DNA of 64,000 nucleotides from Neisseria lactamica NS19 (lineage in GTDB: Bacteria; Pseudomonadota; Gammaproteobacteria; Burkholderiales; Neisseriaceae). The stretch is from positions 23,216-87,215 of the forward strand of contig AEPI01000044.1 of assembly GCA_000193795.2 (NCBI GenBank). Reading direction: 5' to 3'. This document shows, piece after piece, positions 44,179-53,133 of this stretch. Both the position numbers and the translations under genes were made by a program. The notes beneath the pieces are model-generated. The model ran no database searches. It was not told where the DNA came from and saw only the letters and a program-made list of their open reading frames with translations. How positions within the stretch are numbered: position 1 is the stretch's first letter; every line of letters begins with the position of its first letter.

Positions 44179-44471
44179 ATTCCCGGGAAGACGGGAATCC
44201 GGAAACTCAAAGCTAAAGTGTTATCCGAAATAACTGAAACTCAAAAAACCGGATTCCCGCCTGCGCGGGAATGACGCGGGAGCGGGGGTCGTCATTCCCG
44301 CAAAAGCGGGAATCCAGCCCACCCCCAACGTAACAGGACTTTATCGGAAAAAAACGAAACCCCTAAACCGTTATTCCCGCAAAAGCGGGAATCCAGCCCC
44401 CCAAAACGTAACAGGACTTTATCGGAAAAAAGCCGAAACTCCTAAACCGTCATTCCCGCAAAAGTGGGAAT
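44179..44471. repeat. dRS3 / neisserial intergenic mosaic element array (five dRS3 copies)
   Basis: Five 20-base inverted repeats matching ATTCCCN8GGGAAT at 44179-44198, 44253-44272, 44294-44313, 44373-44392 and 44452-44471. Between the last three lies a repeat-sequence unit of ~60 bases repeated almost perfectly (ACGTAACAGGACTTTATCGG in both). This is the typical neisserial intergenic mosaic element; such arrays promote recombination and exchange, and dRS3 is a target for filamentous-phage integration. No open frame. Confidence 0.9.
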
Positions 44472-44525
44472 CCGGTAACCCAAAAAAAACGGGCGGATAC
44501 CGCACCATCCGCCCAAACCCTGATT

Positions 44526-44680
44526 TATAGTGGATTAACAAAAATCAGGACAAGGCGGCGAAGCCGCAGACAGTACAAATAGTACGGAACCGATTCACTT
44601 GGTGCTTCAGCACCTTAGAGAATCGTTCTCTTTGAGTTAAGGCGAGGCAACGCCGTACCGGTTTTTGTTAATCCACTATA
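44526..44680. mobile_element. Correia repeat-enclosed element, full length (~155 bp)
   Basis: Ends are inverted copies of TATAGTGGATTAAC, flanked by TA, the usual Correia target. The interior carries AAAATCAGGACAAGGCGGCG, GTACTATTTGTACTGTC-type motifs and GAGAATCGTTCTC with a following A/T-rich IHF-like segment. Length is that of the intact, non-deleted form. Such elements can supply promoters, IHF sites and RNase III-cleavable hairpins. Here it lies downstream of gcvP and of cycB, so effects on either would be at transcript ends. Confidence 0.93.
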
Positions 44681-44789
44681 AAAAGTAGGATGATAAAAAA
44701 GCTGGTGTATGGATACCGGTTTAACTTATTTGTTTTAAAGTTATAGTCGAGATATGTGTATCGGTGCAACCGCTCTGCCGTTGATGAAA

Positions 44790-44820
44790 ATGCCGTCTGA
44801 AAATGTTTCAGACGGCATTT
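44790..44820 (-). terminator. inverted uptake-sequence terminator of gcvP
   Basis: Uptake sequence, 5-base loop, inverted copy, directly after the gcvP stop on the reverse strand, followed by T-rich sequence when read that way. Confidence 0.75.
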
Positions 44821-44839
44821 GTTTTTAAGGCTTCAACAG

Positions 44840-47692
44840 TCAGTCTTTATAATTTTCCATCGGCGGGCAGCTGCACACGAGGTTGCGGTCGCCGTACACG
44901 TCGTCCACGCGGCTGACGCTCGGCCAGAATTTGTGTTCGCGGACGAACGGCAATGGGAAGACGGCTTCTTCGCGGGAGTACGGATGCGCCCATTCGCCGG
45001 TTACGTCGGACGCGGTGTGCGGAGCGTTGACCAGCGGGTTGTCGTCTTTCGGCCATTCGCCGCGCTCGACTTTCAACACTTCCTGTTTGATTTGTTTCAA
45101 GGCGGCGACGAAGCGGTCGAGTTCGGCTTTGCTTTCGCTTTCGGTCGGCTCGATCATCAACGTGCCGGCAACGGGGAAGGAGACGGTCGGCGCGTGGAAG
45201 CCGTAGTCCATCAGGCGTTTGGCGATGTCGGTTTCGGTAATGCCGCTTTCGGCTTTGAGCGGACGCAAATCGACGATGCATTCGTGCGCGACGCGGCCGT
45301 TTTTGCCTGTGTACAGAATCGGATAGTCTTCGCTCAGACGTTTGGCAACGTAGTTGGCGTTGAGCAATGCCCAGCGTGTCGCCTGCTCCATGCCTTGTTT
45401 GCCCATCATGGTCAGGTACATCCAAGTAATCGGCAGGATGGACGCAGAACCATATGCCGCGGCAGCCACGGCAGTTTGATCGGCAGCCGCGTTGTGGGTG
45501 TCGGTCAAGGTATGGCCCGGGGCAAACGGAGCCAGGTGGGCTTTCAGACCGATGGGACCCATGCCCGGACCGCCGCCGCCGTGAGGGATACAGAAGGTTT
45601 TGTGAAGGTTCATGTGCAACACGTCCGCGCCGACTTCGGCAGGCTGCATGATGCCGATTTGGGCGTTGAGGTTCGCACCGTCCATGTAAACCTGTCCGCC
45701 GTTTTCATGAATAATGCGGCAGATGTCGCGGATGCCTTCTTCGTACACGCCGTGGGTGGACGGATAGGTAATCATGATGGCGGACAAAGCGTCGCGGTGT
45801 TGCTCGGCTTTGGCTTTCAAATCGTCGATGTTGACGTTGCCGTGTTCGTCGGTGTCGACAACGACGACTTTCAAACCGAGCATGGCGGCGGTGGCGGGGT
45901 TGGTGCCGTGGGCGGATTTGGGAATCAGACAGATGTTGCGGTGCGCTTCGCCTTGGGATTCCTGATAGCGGCGGATGGCGAGCATACCGCTGTATTCGCC
46001 TTGCGCGCCGGAGTTTGGTTGCAGGGAAATCGCGTCAAAGCCGGTAATGGCTTTCAGGCTGTTTTCCATATCGGTCAGGAGTTCGCGGTAGCCGGCGGTT
46101 TGCGCTTCGGGAGCGTAAGGGTGGATGTCGGAGAACTCCGCCCAAGTAATCGGCAGCATTTCCGCAGTCGCGTTGAGTTTCATGGTACAGCTGCCCAATG
46201 AAATCATACTGCGGTTCATCGCCAAGTCGCGGTCTTCGAGTTTTTTCAGATAGCGCAACATTTCGTGTTCGGTGTGGTAACTGTTGAACACAGGATGTTG
46301 AAGAATGTCGTCCTGACGCAGTAATTCGGCGTTCAGACGGCCTTTAACATCATCGGCAAATGCGAACGTATCTTTGCCGGTAAACGCACGGTACAAATCG
46401 ATCAAATCTTCGTATGCCGATGTTTCATGGAATGCAGCCGCAACTTGAGTATCGTTGACGCGGCGCAGGTTGTAGCCCAGTTCCAAAGCAGCGGCAAACA
46501 CTTGGTCTGCTTTCTCTTTGCTGCCGAAATCGACGGTAACGGTATCGAAGAAGACTTTGTGAACCACTTTAATGCCGTCTGAAACCAGCGCGTCGGCAAA
46601 GGCGGAAGCCAGCGCGTGAATGCGCTTGGCAATGCGTTTTACACCTTCAGGGCCGTGGTAAACGGCATACATACCCGCCAAGTTCGCCAGCAATGCCTGT
46701 GCGGTACAAATATTGGATGTCGCTTTTTCGCGGCGGATGTGTTGCTCGCGGGTGGACAAAGCCATACGCAAGGCAGGTTTGCCCGATGCGTCTTTGGATA
46801 CGCCGATGATGCGGCCCGGAGCGGAACGTTTGAACTCGTCTTTAAACGCGAAATAAGCAGCGTGCGGTCCGCCGAAGCCCATCGGCACACCGAAGCGTTG
46901 GGTGTTGCCCAAAGCAATGTCCGCACCCAATTCGGCAGGCGATTTCAGCAAAACCAAACTCATGATGTCGGCGGCAACGGCAACAATCGTGCCTTTGGCT
47001 TTCAGACGGCTAATAACGTTCTGCAAGTCTTGCACGTCGCCGTCTTTGCCGACGTATTGGAACAGCGCGCCGAAGTATTCGCCTTCATCCGCTTGGGCAA
47101 AATCACCGACCACCAATTCAAAGCCGAAATACTTGGCGCGGGTTTTCATCACGTCCAAAGTCTGCGGATACACGCGCGCATCCACAAAGAAACGCTCGGA
47201 TTTCACTTTGCCCACGCGGTGCGCCATCGCCATCGCTTCAGCGGCGGCGGTCGCCTCGTCCAACAAAGACGCGCCCGCCACGGGGAAACCGGTCAAATCG
47301 ATACACACTTGTTGGAAGTTCAACAAAGCTTCCAAACGACCCTGGGCAATTTCCGCCTGATACGGAGTGTAAGCGGTATACCAGCCCGGATTTTCCAATA
47401 CGTTGCGTAAAATCACGTTCGGCACGCGTGTCGGGTAATAGCCCAAACCGATATAGGACTTGTTGATCACGTTTTTCGACGCGATGCCTTTCAATTTTGC
47501 CAACGCGTCCGCCTCGGTTAACGCTTCTGGCAAATCGAGTTCGGATGGCATACGGATGCTTTGCGGCACGGTATTGCCGACAAAATCGTCCATACTCTTC
47601 TCGCCGAGCGTTTCTAAAAGCGCGGACTCGTCGCCAAAGCTCAAATGGCGCGCGGCAAATTCGTTGGGGTCGAACAATTCAGATAGTTTCAT
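44840..47692 (-). CDS. gcvP: glycine dehydrogenase (decarboxylating), P protein
   Basis: PLP enzyme of the glycine cleavage system; releases CO2 from glycine and loads the aminomethyl group on the GcvH lipoate. 950 residues, single-chain type: N-terminal half (IGLGYYPTRVPNVILRNVLENPGWYTAYTPYQAEIAQGRLEALLNFQ spans ~100-146) and C-terminal half with the PLP lysine in LHMNLHKTFCIPHGGGGPG. gcvH and gcvT are not adjacent, as usual in Neisseria. ATG 47692; ribosome site AAGGAG seven bases upstream. The ~190-base leader has one uptake sequence and no glycine-riboswitch pattern that I can see. Confidence 0.97.
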   Translation of the reverse strand: MKLSELFDPNEFAARHLSFGDESALLETLGEKSMDDFVGNTVPQSIRMPSELDLPEALTEADALAKLKGIASKNVINKSYIGLGYYPTRVPNVILRNVLENPGWYTAYTPYQAEIAQGRLEALLNFQQVCIDLTGFPVAGASLLDEATAAAEAMAMAHRVGKVKSERFFVDARVYPQTLDVMKTRAKYFGFELVVGDFAQADEGEYFGALFQYVGKDGDVQDLQNVISRLKAKGTIVAVAADIMSLVLLKSPAELGADIALGNTQRFGVPMGFGGPHAAYFAFKDEFKRSAPGRIIGVSKDASGKPALRMALSTREQHIRREKATSNICTAQALLANLAGMYAVYHGPEGVKRIAKRIHALASAFADALVSDGIKVVHKVFFDTVTVDFGSKEKADQVFAAALELGYNLRRVNDTQVAAAFHETSAYEDLIDLYRAFTGKDTFAFADDVKGRLNAELLRQDDILQHPVFNSYHTEHEMLRYLKKLEDRDLAMNRSMISLGSCTMKLNATAEMLPITWAEFSDIHPYAPEAQTAGYRELLTDMENSLKAITGFDAISLQPNSGAQGEYSGMLAIRRYQESQGEAHRNICLIPKSAHGTNPATAAMLGLKVVVVDTDEHGNVNIDDLKAKAEQHRDALSAIMITYPSTHGVYEEGIRDICRIIHENGGQVYMDGANLNAQIGIMQPAEVGADVLHMNLHKTFCIPHGGGGPGMGPIGLKAHLAPFAPGHTLTDTHNAAADQTAVAAAAYGSASILPITWMYLTMMGKQGMEQATRWALLNANYVAKRLSEDYPILYTGKNGRVAHECIVDLRPLKAESGITETDIAKRLMDYGFHAPTVSFPVAGTLMIEPTESESKAELDRFVAALKQIKQEVLKVERGEWPKDDNPLVNAPHTASDVTGEWAHPYSREEAVFPLPFVREHKFWPSVSRVDDVYGDRNLVCSCPPMENYKD

Positions 47693-47884
47693 TCCTACTC
47701 CTTAGATAGTGTTGCGTGGATATGCCGTCTGAAGCGGCGGAACGACTTGCACACCCGACGTCGGAGGGTCGATATTTCCCCGGGGCGTATGGTGTAGTCG
47801 GTGCATTTCAGACGGGTTGTCGGGGAAGTGTCTGTGCGTTTGCCTTGTTTCATCATAATGTGTTTCAACGGAAGTGGCGCGCGT

Positions 47885-48508
47885 TTATCGGAATCCCTGC
47901 GTGTGCAGGAAATCGGACAATTTTTCGGCAAACCGGCGGTAGCCTTTGCCGTTGGCGTGGATTTGGTCGGACTTTAAATCGTTGTCGCCCAAAATTTCCG
48001 CCCACGCGCCGCCGAACAGGGGGATGCCGTATGCCTCGGACAGCTCTTCGTAAAGCGGATGATCGCTCAAATGCCCGAACAGCGCGCCCAGTGTGATGTG
48101 CGGCACGCCGACGAGGACGGCGGGGATGTCCGCCCGCTGTACGGTTTCGATGATTTTGGCAATATTGGCGCGGGTTTCCTGTTCGGAGATTTTGCGTAAA
48201 AAGTCATTGCCGCCTATGCCGGCAATCACGAGTTTGGGGCGGTTTTGCAGGAGTTCGGGCAGCCGGGCGAGGGCTTGGGCGGACGTGTCGCCCGATACGC
48301 CGCCGTTGACGACGTTCCACCCCGTCAGCTTGTGCAACTGCTCGGGATAAGATTCGCCGGGGTTTGCGCCGTAGCCGTAAGTGAGCGAGTCGCCGAGTGC
48401 CAAAACTGTGCCGCCTTTGGGGATTTTTCCGTATCGGCGGGCGGATTTTCTGCCGCAGGCGGCAAGCATCAGCGCGGCACTTGCGAAGAGGAAGGTTCGT
48501 CTGTCCAT
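47885..48508 (-). CDS. GDSL/SGNH-family esterase lipoprotein (TesA-like)
   Basis: 207 residues. Signal peptide MDRRTFLFASAALMLAAC with lipobox LAAC predicts a lipoprotein. SGNH blocks: I LALGDSLTYGYG (nucleophile Ser), II GGVSGDTS, III GIGGNDFLR, V DQIHANGKGY (Asp and His). Related to E. coli TesA, a thioesterase/lysophospholipase, but membrane anchored, so lysophospholipase or carbohydrate-ester substrates are likely. ATG 48508 chosen because it opens on the signal; the open frame continues 120 codons upstream over the pqiC end without family similarity. Confidence 0.88.
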   Translation of the reverse strand: MDRRTFLFASAALMLAACGRKSARRYGKIPKGGTVLALGDSLTYGYGANPGESYPEQLHKLTGWNVVNGGVSGDTSAQALARLPELLQNRPKLVIAGIGGNDFLRKISEQETRANIAKIIETVQRADIPAVLVGVPHITLGALFGHLSDHPLYEELSEAYGIPLFGGAWAEILGDNDLKSDQIHANGKGYRRFAEKLSDFLHTQGFR

Positions 48509-48567
48509 AAGTCCCTTTCGAGCATTCGGATGAGTGTTGCAGGATGTTGCGGCAAACCGGGCCGCGT

Positions 48568-49083
48568 TCAGTCGGAAATCTGCCCGGCGGCCTTGTCCAA
48601 ACTTTGCGTCAGGGCGCGCACCATTGCGTCGTAGCCGTCGCCCTGTTGCGGCGTTTCGGCATAAAAGGGGCGCGTGCCGCCGTCCGGCAATACGGCGTAA
48701 CCGCCGACGGCCGCCTTGCCGGTATGGCTGCCTTGGAAGGATTCGATGTTGACGGTCAGCGTCCGGCCGCCGCCGTGTGCCGCCGGGGCGTAGATGCCCT
48801 CCGGATGCCGCCGGTTGAACAGGTTGCTCAAATGTGCGGCAATCATACCGTCCAAAGGCGATGCCCAAACGTGGTTTTGGGCGAAGTGGATGCGGTAGGG
48901 GCCGGTCTGATAAAGCAGCCCGTTTTGCCGGAGTGCCGCGGCAAGGTTGACCCGGACGGCGGTTTCCGCGCCCTGACGCGCCGGACGGACATATCGGCTG
49001 TCGGGCAGGACAAAATACTGCGTGCTTTGCACGCCGGCACAGGCGGCAAGCGTCAGGGCGGCGGCAATCGGGAAGAGGCGCAT
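48568..49083 (-). CDS. pqiC: PqiC-type lipoprotein of the MCE lipid transport system
   Basis: 171-residue lipoprotein, signal with lipobox LAAC (residues ~12-15). ABC-type transport auxiliary (DUF330) features: TQYFVLPDSRY at the mature start and alternating strands thereafter. In E. coli PqiC is an outer-membrane lipoprotein forming a ring that receives PqiB. Its ATG shares one base with the pqiB stop (TAATG), so translation is coupled. Confidence 0.88.
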   Translation of the reverse strand: MRLFPIAAALTLAACAGVQSTQYFVLPDSRYVRPARQGAETAVRVNLAAALRQNGLLYQTGPYRIHFAQNHVWASPLDGMIAAHLSNLFNRRHPEGIYAPAAHGGGRTLTVNIESFQGSHTGKAAVGGYAVLPDGGTRPFYAETPQQGDGYDAMVRALTQSLDKAAGQISD

Positions 49084-50744
49084 TATCGGCTTCCTTTCGG
49101 GATAGGGTCTTTGCTGCTGCTGTTGAAAATCAGCGCGTTGGGTTTTTCTTTCAAAGTGTTAATGACGGGTTGAACGTCTTTTAAGGTTTTGTCCAAACTT
49201 TGCAGCGTATTTTGCACGTCGCCGTAGATAGGCGATTGAGGCGATACGCCTTGCAGGGTTTGACGCAACTCTTTCAGGGTTTGGTTCAACTCGTTCGGAA
49301 TGTTTTGTGTTTGCGGTTTGCCAACCAGTTTGTCGATAGAGCTTAGGGCGGCATTGGCAGATTTGAGTGTAGACTTAAGCTCGGCAAGCGAACCGTTCAA
49401 TTCGGCAACCGTCTTATCCAAAGGCAGTTTGTCGAACTTGTCCAGCAAATCCACCACTTTCGCCTGCAAATCGTCCAAACCGCCGCCCCGTGTGGCAATG
49501 ACGGTATCGCCTGCATAAACGGTATGCGGTCGCAGCTTGGGCGAAGACGAAGGCTGATCGTTCAACTCAATCATTTTGCTGCCGGTCAGCAGGTTGTTGC
49601 TGGAGATGGTGGCGGTCAGGCCTTTGTTTAAGGCCGTCTGAAATTGTTGTTTCCAATGCTCTTTGCTTTGTTCGTCGGCATTGATTTCCAAACGGGAAGG
49701 CTCGATGCGGATGCGTACGGGTATCCAGCCGTTTTCAAATAAATGCAGGCTGTCGTTGCGGTCGAAATAAGGGACATCGGAAACCACGCCGACATTCAGC
49801 CCTTTGTACTCGACGGGCGAACCGACGGTCAGTCCGCGCACGGATTGTTTGAAAAACGCGGTGTAGTATAGCGAGCGGTCGTCAGGCAGGTTGGCGACTT
49901 CGCTGCGGCTGTCGTAAAGCGTGAAGCTGTCTTCGCTTTTGACGTTTTTACTGTTTTTGGTTTTCGGCGAATCAAATGAAATCGCGCCCGACAGCAGGGC
50001 AGGCAGAGGGGCGGAATTGAGTGTGATGCCGCTGCCTGTGGTTTCGATATTAATGCCGCTTTCCAGCCAGAAACGGCTGGCGGAATGAATCAGTTTGTCG
50101 TTGGGGCTTTGGATGAAGATGGTGTAATGCACGCTTTGGTCGGACGGGTCGAAATGCGCGCTTTCGATTTGCCCGACCATAAAGTTTTCATACAAAACAG
50201 GGCTGTTGACGTTGAGGATGCGGTCGTTTTTACCAATCAAATTCAAGCGCAGCCCGCTTTGCCCGATGGCAGTAACGGGCGGAATGTCCTGCACTTGGAA
50301 CACGTCTTTTGCCTCGTCGCTTTTGCCGGGTGTAAAGGCGATGTACGAACCCGAAAGCAGCGTACCCAAACCGGTTACGCCGCTTTGGTCGATACGCGGC
50401 TTGACCACCCAAAACTGGGTATCGCTGCGGATGAGGCCGGATACGTCCGCATTGAGTTGGGCAGTAACTTCCACGCCTTTTTGGTCGTCGCGCAGTTTGA
50501 TTCGGGTAACGCGTCCGACATCGATGCTCAATACTTTGATGACCGTATTGTTGACCTCAATGCCTTCCGCGCTGTCCATCAAGAGCGTAACCACAGGCCC
50601 CCTGTTGCGGATTTCCTTAACCCAAAGCCAGCCGCCGGCAATCAGCGCAATCAGCGGGACCAGCCAGACGGCGGAGAGCAAGGTGTTGTTTTTGCGGACG
50701 CGTGCTTGAGCGTGTCCGTTTGGAGGAGGGCTGTTGTCAGTCAT
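49083..50744 (-). CDS. pqiB: PqiB, MCE-domain periplasm-spanning lipid transport protein
   Basis: 553 residues: N-terminal helix (LLSAVWLVPLIALIAGGWLWV), three MCE domains starting about residues 45 (GPVVTLLMDSAEGIEVNNTVIKVLSIDVG), 160 and 285 (TAFFKQSVRGLTVGSPVEYKGLNVG), then a long helical C-terminal segment (~420-530) that forms the needle in E. coli PqiB. It links the PqiA inner-membrane protein to PqiC for intermembrane lipid movement. ATG 50744 overlaps the pqiA stop by eight bases; an in-frame ATG at 50759 is an alternative. Confidence 0.92.
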   Translation of the reverse strand: MTDNSPPPNGHAQARVRKNNTLLSAVWLVPLIALIAGGWLWVKEIRNRGPVVTLLMDSAEGIEVNNTVIKVLSIDVGRVTRIKLRDDQKGVEVTAQLNADVSGLIRSDTQFWVVKPRIDQSGVTGLGTLLSGSYIAFTPGKSDEAKDVFQVQDIPPVTAIGQSGLRLNLIGKNDRILNVNSPVLYENFMVGQIESAHFDPSDQSVHYTIFIQSPNDKLIHSASRFWLESGINIETTGSGITLNSAPLPALLSGAISFDSPKTKNSKNVKSEDSFTLYDSRSEVANLPDDRSLYYTAFFKQSVRGLTVGSPVEYKGLNVGVVSDVPYFDRNDSLHLFENGWIPVRIRIEPSRLEINADEQSKEHWKQQFQTALNKGLTATISSNNLLTGSKMIELNDQPSSSPKLRPHTVYAGDTVIATRGGGLDDLQAKVVDLLDKFDKLPLDKTVAELNGSLAELKSTLKSANAALSSIDKLVGKPQTQNIPNELNQTLKELRQTLQGVSPQSPIYGDVQNTLQSLDKTLKDVQPVINTLKEKPNALIFNSSSKDPIPKGSR

Positions 50745-52041
50745 ATTTTTCCGTTTCATTGAAAGCAATGCCGTCTGAAGCGCGTTTGTCCCAAAGCAGG
50801 CGCGGGTCGAAATAATAGGCGGACAGCATCGTCAGAATCACGACCAGGCAGAAATAGACTGCCGCACTGCCCGGAATGACGCGCGCGGCATAAGTGTGGA
50901 ACGAACACATCAAAATAATAATCACAAAAATATCAATCATCGACCAGCGGCCGACCGCTTCGGTGATGCGGTAGAGGTGCGACAATTTCTTTGCGCCTGT
51001 CGGCAAAGCGAAGCGGGCGGACGCAATCAAAACCGATATTGCCGCAATCTTCAGCACCGGCACCAAAATACTCGCGCTGAAAATAACCGCCGCAATCAGC
51101 CTGTCGCCCTCGTCCCACATATAAGCGATGCCGTTAAGGATGGTATTGACCTCCGTGGCGGCAGGATTGGACGAAATCATAATCGGCAGGATATTGGCAG
51201 GGAAATACAAAATAACCGCCGCCGTCAGAAACGCCGACGAAATACTCAGACTTTTCGGCCGTCGGCGGTACAGTTCCGCACCGCACACACCGCAGGGGGA
51301 TTCGGCATCGTCTCGGAAATACAGGCAGCGGCTGCAACAGGTGTTGCCTTCTGATGCCGTCTGAACCGCATTATCCCCCGTCAGCCGCCCGATTTGAAAA
51401 TACACCCAATGCTGGGGAACCGATACCGAAGTCCGAATCAGCATAACCGACAGCGCGAACATCAGATAAAACGCCGGCCCGAAGCGAACCTCTGCCACAG
51501 ACGAGAGCTTGATATACGCCACCAGAGTGGAAACAAAAAACACATCCACCATCATCGCCTGCCTCAAGCGCACCATTACGCGCGTTGCCAAACGCAGCGC
51601 AGGATACGCCTGTTTCCGTATCAGCGCGGCATAGACATACAGGCACAGCAAAAGGAACAGAACCGGCGCGCCGAAGGTCAGCACAAACATCACTTCGGCC
51701 AAAAAACCATAATCCTGAAACACCATCAGGCGTACCATTTCGGGAAGCGAAAGGACGGATGCCGCACCCGGTATCCCGACCTCGATATACGTCATACCGT
51801 AAGCAAACGCCATCAAAATCAGCGAAGCCGCCGCATAGGCGGGCGGGGCGGAAAAAGGATGCCTGCTTACCCTGAAGAGCTTATAGCCGCAACGGGGACA
51901 GAACGCCGCCTCTCCCCTGTCCAACCGGGGTACATCCGCGCGGCAGCCGCATTCCGGGCAATCTACCGTATGCGGCGGCAGGGCTTCGTCGCGGCAGTTG
52001 CCGCGAAGGCTGTGGGGGATATTTTCGGCAAACGGCTTCAT
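50737..52041 (-). CDS. pqiA: PqiA, inner-membrane protein of the MCE system
   Basis: ~434 residues. Two zinc-ribbon-like cysteine pairs, CPECGCRADVPRLDRGEAAFCPRCG near the N-terminus and CSRCLYF...CGVCG at mid-length, each followed by four membrane helices: the duplicated PqiA layout. The second half holds the conserved FPANILPIM and SMIDIFVIIILMC. Start uncertain: ATG 52041 (MKPFAENIPH) or ATG 52071 (MPPLIFATF), neither with a good ribosome site. First gene of pqiABC; an uptake sequence overlaps its 3' end. Confidence 0.9.
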   Translation of the reverse strand: MKPFAENIPHSLRGNCRDEALPPHTVDCPECGCRADVPRLDRGEAAFCPRCGYKLFRVSRHPFSAPPAYAAASLILMAFAYGMTYIEVGIPGAASVLSLPEMVRLMVFQDYGFLAEVMFVLTFGAPVLFLLLCLYVYAALIRKQAYPALRLATRVMVRLRQAMMVDVFFVSTLVAYIKLSSVAEVRFGPAFYLMFALSVMLIRTSVSVPQHWVYFQIGRLTGDNAVQTASEGNTCCSRCLYFRDDAESPCGVCGAELYRRRPKSLSISSAFLTAAVILYFPANILPIMISSNPAATEVNTILNGIAYMWDEGDRLIAAVIFSASILVPVLKIAAISVLIASARFALPTGAKKLSHLYRITEAVGRWSMIDIFVIIILMCSFHTYAARVIPGSAAVYFCLVVILTMLSAYYFDPRLLWDKRASDGIAFNETEKYD

Positions 52042-52372
52042 CGGGAAAGTGGCAAATATAAGTGGCGGCATTATAAAGGAAAAAAAGGCGATACGCCCAA
52101 TCAGGATGCAAAACCGGCAGGTTCGGCAGTATGAACAAACCCTTGGTGTCCGGTAAAAATATTTTTTCGAGCGGCTGTCCGCCGACTGCCGAACCCATTT
52201 GATAAAATCCCGATTCTGTAAAGAATAGTAAAATACCTGCTTAAAAACATCACGCAAATGATATTTTTTCCAAAAATATGTGATAATAAATCTCGTTTAT
52301 TATTTTTGTATGCGGTCAGGTACGGATTTTGCCCGCACCGCATCCTTACCCCTTACCGACAAAGGAAAAGCT
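52042..52372. other. divergent intergenic region pqiA/hemO
   Basis: About 330 bases with no supported gene. It turns AT-rich near hemO, where the iron-control palindrome is found. Promoters for pqiA (reverse) and hemO (forward) must lie here. Confidence 0.5.
52282..52303 (+). promoter_or_regulatory. candidate Fur-controlled region of hemO
   Basis: GATAATAAATCTCGTTTATT contains the palindrome AATAAA-TCTCG-TTTATT, similar to Fur boxes, ~70 bases before the hemO ATG. Iron and Fur control of hemO is known in Neisseria; the exact site is my inference. Confidence 0.45.
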
Positions 52373-53002
52373 ATGAGCGAAACCGAAAATCAAGCCCTGA
52401 CGTTTGCCAAACGTCTGAAGGCGGATACCACGGCGGTTCACGACAGCGTGGATAACCTCGTTATGTCTGTCCAACCGTTTGTCAGCAAAGAAAACTACAT
52501 TAAATTTTTGAAACTCCAATCCGTTTTCCACAAGGCCGTCGACCACATCTATAAAGATGCCGAATTAAACAAAGCCATTCCCGAGTTGGAATATATGGCG
52601 CGATACGATGCCGTAACGCAAGACTTGAAAGACTTGGGCGAAGAGCCTTACAAATTCGACAAAGAATTGCCACACGAAACCGGCAACAAAGCAATCGGCT
52701 GGCTGTATTGCGCCGAAGGTTCTAATTTGGGCGCGGCGTTCTTGTTCAAACACGCCCAAAAACTCGATTACAACGGCGAACGCGGCGCGCGCCACCTCGC
52801 ACCCCATCCCGACGGGCGCGGCAAACACTGGCGTGCCTTCGTTGAGCATCTGAATGCATTGGGCTTAAGCCCCGAAGCCGAAGCGGAAGCCATCCAAGGC
52901 GCGCGCGAAGCCTTTGCATTCTACAAAGTCGTGTTGCGCGAAACTTTCGGCTTGGCAGCAGATGCCGAAGCGCCCGAAGGTATGATGCCGCACAGGCACT
53001 AA
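52373..53002 (+). CDS. hemO: haem oxygenase HemO
   Basis: Opens haem to biliverdin, CO and iron, letting the cell use haem iron. 209 residues, cytosolic; the proximal haem histidine is in TTAVHDSVDNLVMS (residue ~23). The helix with the flexible glycines is GWLYCAEGSNLGAAFLF. Start ATG 52373 follows AAAGGAAAAGCT. In Neisseria hemO is followed by an exchangeable cassette that often carries hmbR; here it is followed by a different lipoprotein region, so the hemO stop at 53002 is the expected left cassette boundary. Confidence 0.95.
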   Translation: MSETENQALTFAKRLKADTTAVHDSVDNLVMSVQPFVSKENYIKFLKLQSVFHKAVDHIYKDAELNKAIPELEYMARYDAVTQDLKDLGEEPYKFDKELPHETGNKAIGWLYCAEGSNLGAAFLFKHAQKLDYNGERGARHLAPHPDGRGKHWRAFVEHLNALGLSPEAEAEAIQGAREAFAFYKVVLRETFGLAADAEAPEGMMPHRH

Positions 53003-53090
53003 TGTATTTTACGACCCTGCCCCGGTTTGTGAAGCAGGGCCGTATTTCCTGCCGCGTATGGCGGTATTTTTAAACCATCAAATATAAATA

Positions 53091-53120
53091 ATTATCATAT
53101 TTTTTTATTAAAAATATGCT
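53091..53120 (+). promoter_or_regulatory. predicted promoter of the cassette lipoprotein
   Basis: TTATCA at 53092-53097, 17-base AT spacer, TATGCT at 53115-53120, then ribosome site AGGAG at 53123-53127. ATTATC overlapping the -35 resembles half of a Fur box. Confidence 0.4.
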
Positions 53121-53133
53121 ATAGGAGATAATT

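Noticed and set aside
44179..44471. Regularly spaced repeats resembling a small CRISPR array
   Set aside because: The repeats are 20-base dRS3 palindromes and the intervening sequence is itself repeated, so there are no unique spacers; no cas genes nearby.
44526..44680. Possible insertion sequence with transposase
   Set aside because: The element is only ~155 bases and encodes nothing; it is a Correia element mobilised in trans, not an IS.
47693..47884. Glycine riboswitch in the gcvP leader
   Set aside because: The leader is long enough, but I could not find the conserved paired-aptamer core in either half; only a single uptake sequence and GC-rich segments are seen.
48509..48868. N-terminal extension of the GDSL esterase
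   Set aside because: The extension is arginine-rich antisense-like sequence over pqiC's end; the signal peptide and lipobox start at 48508.
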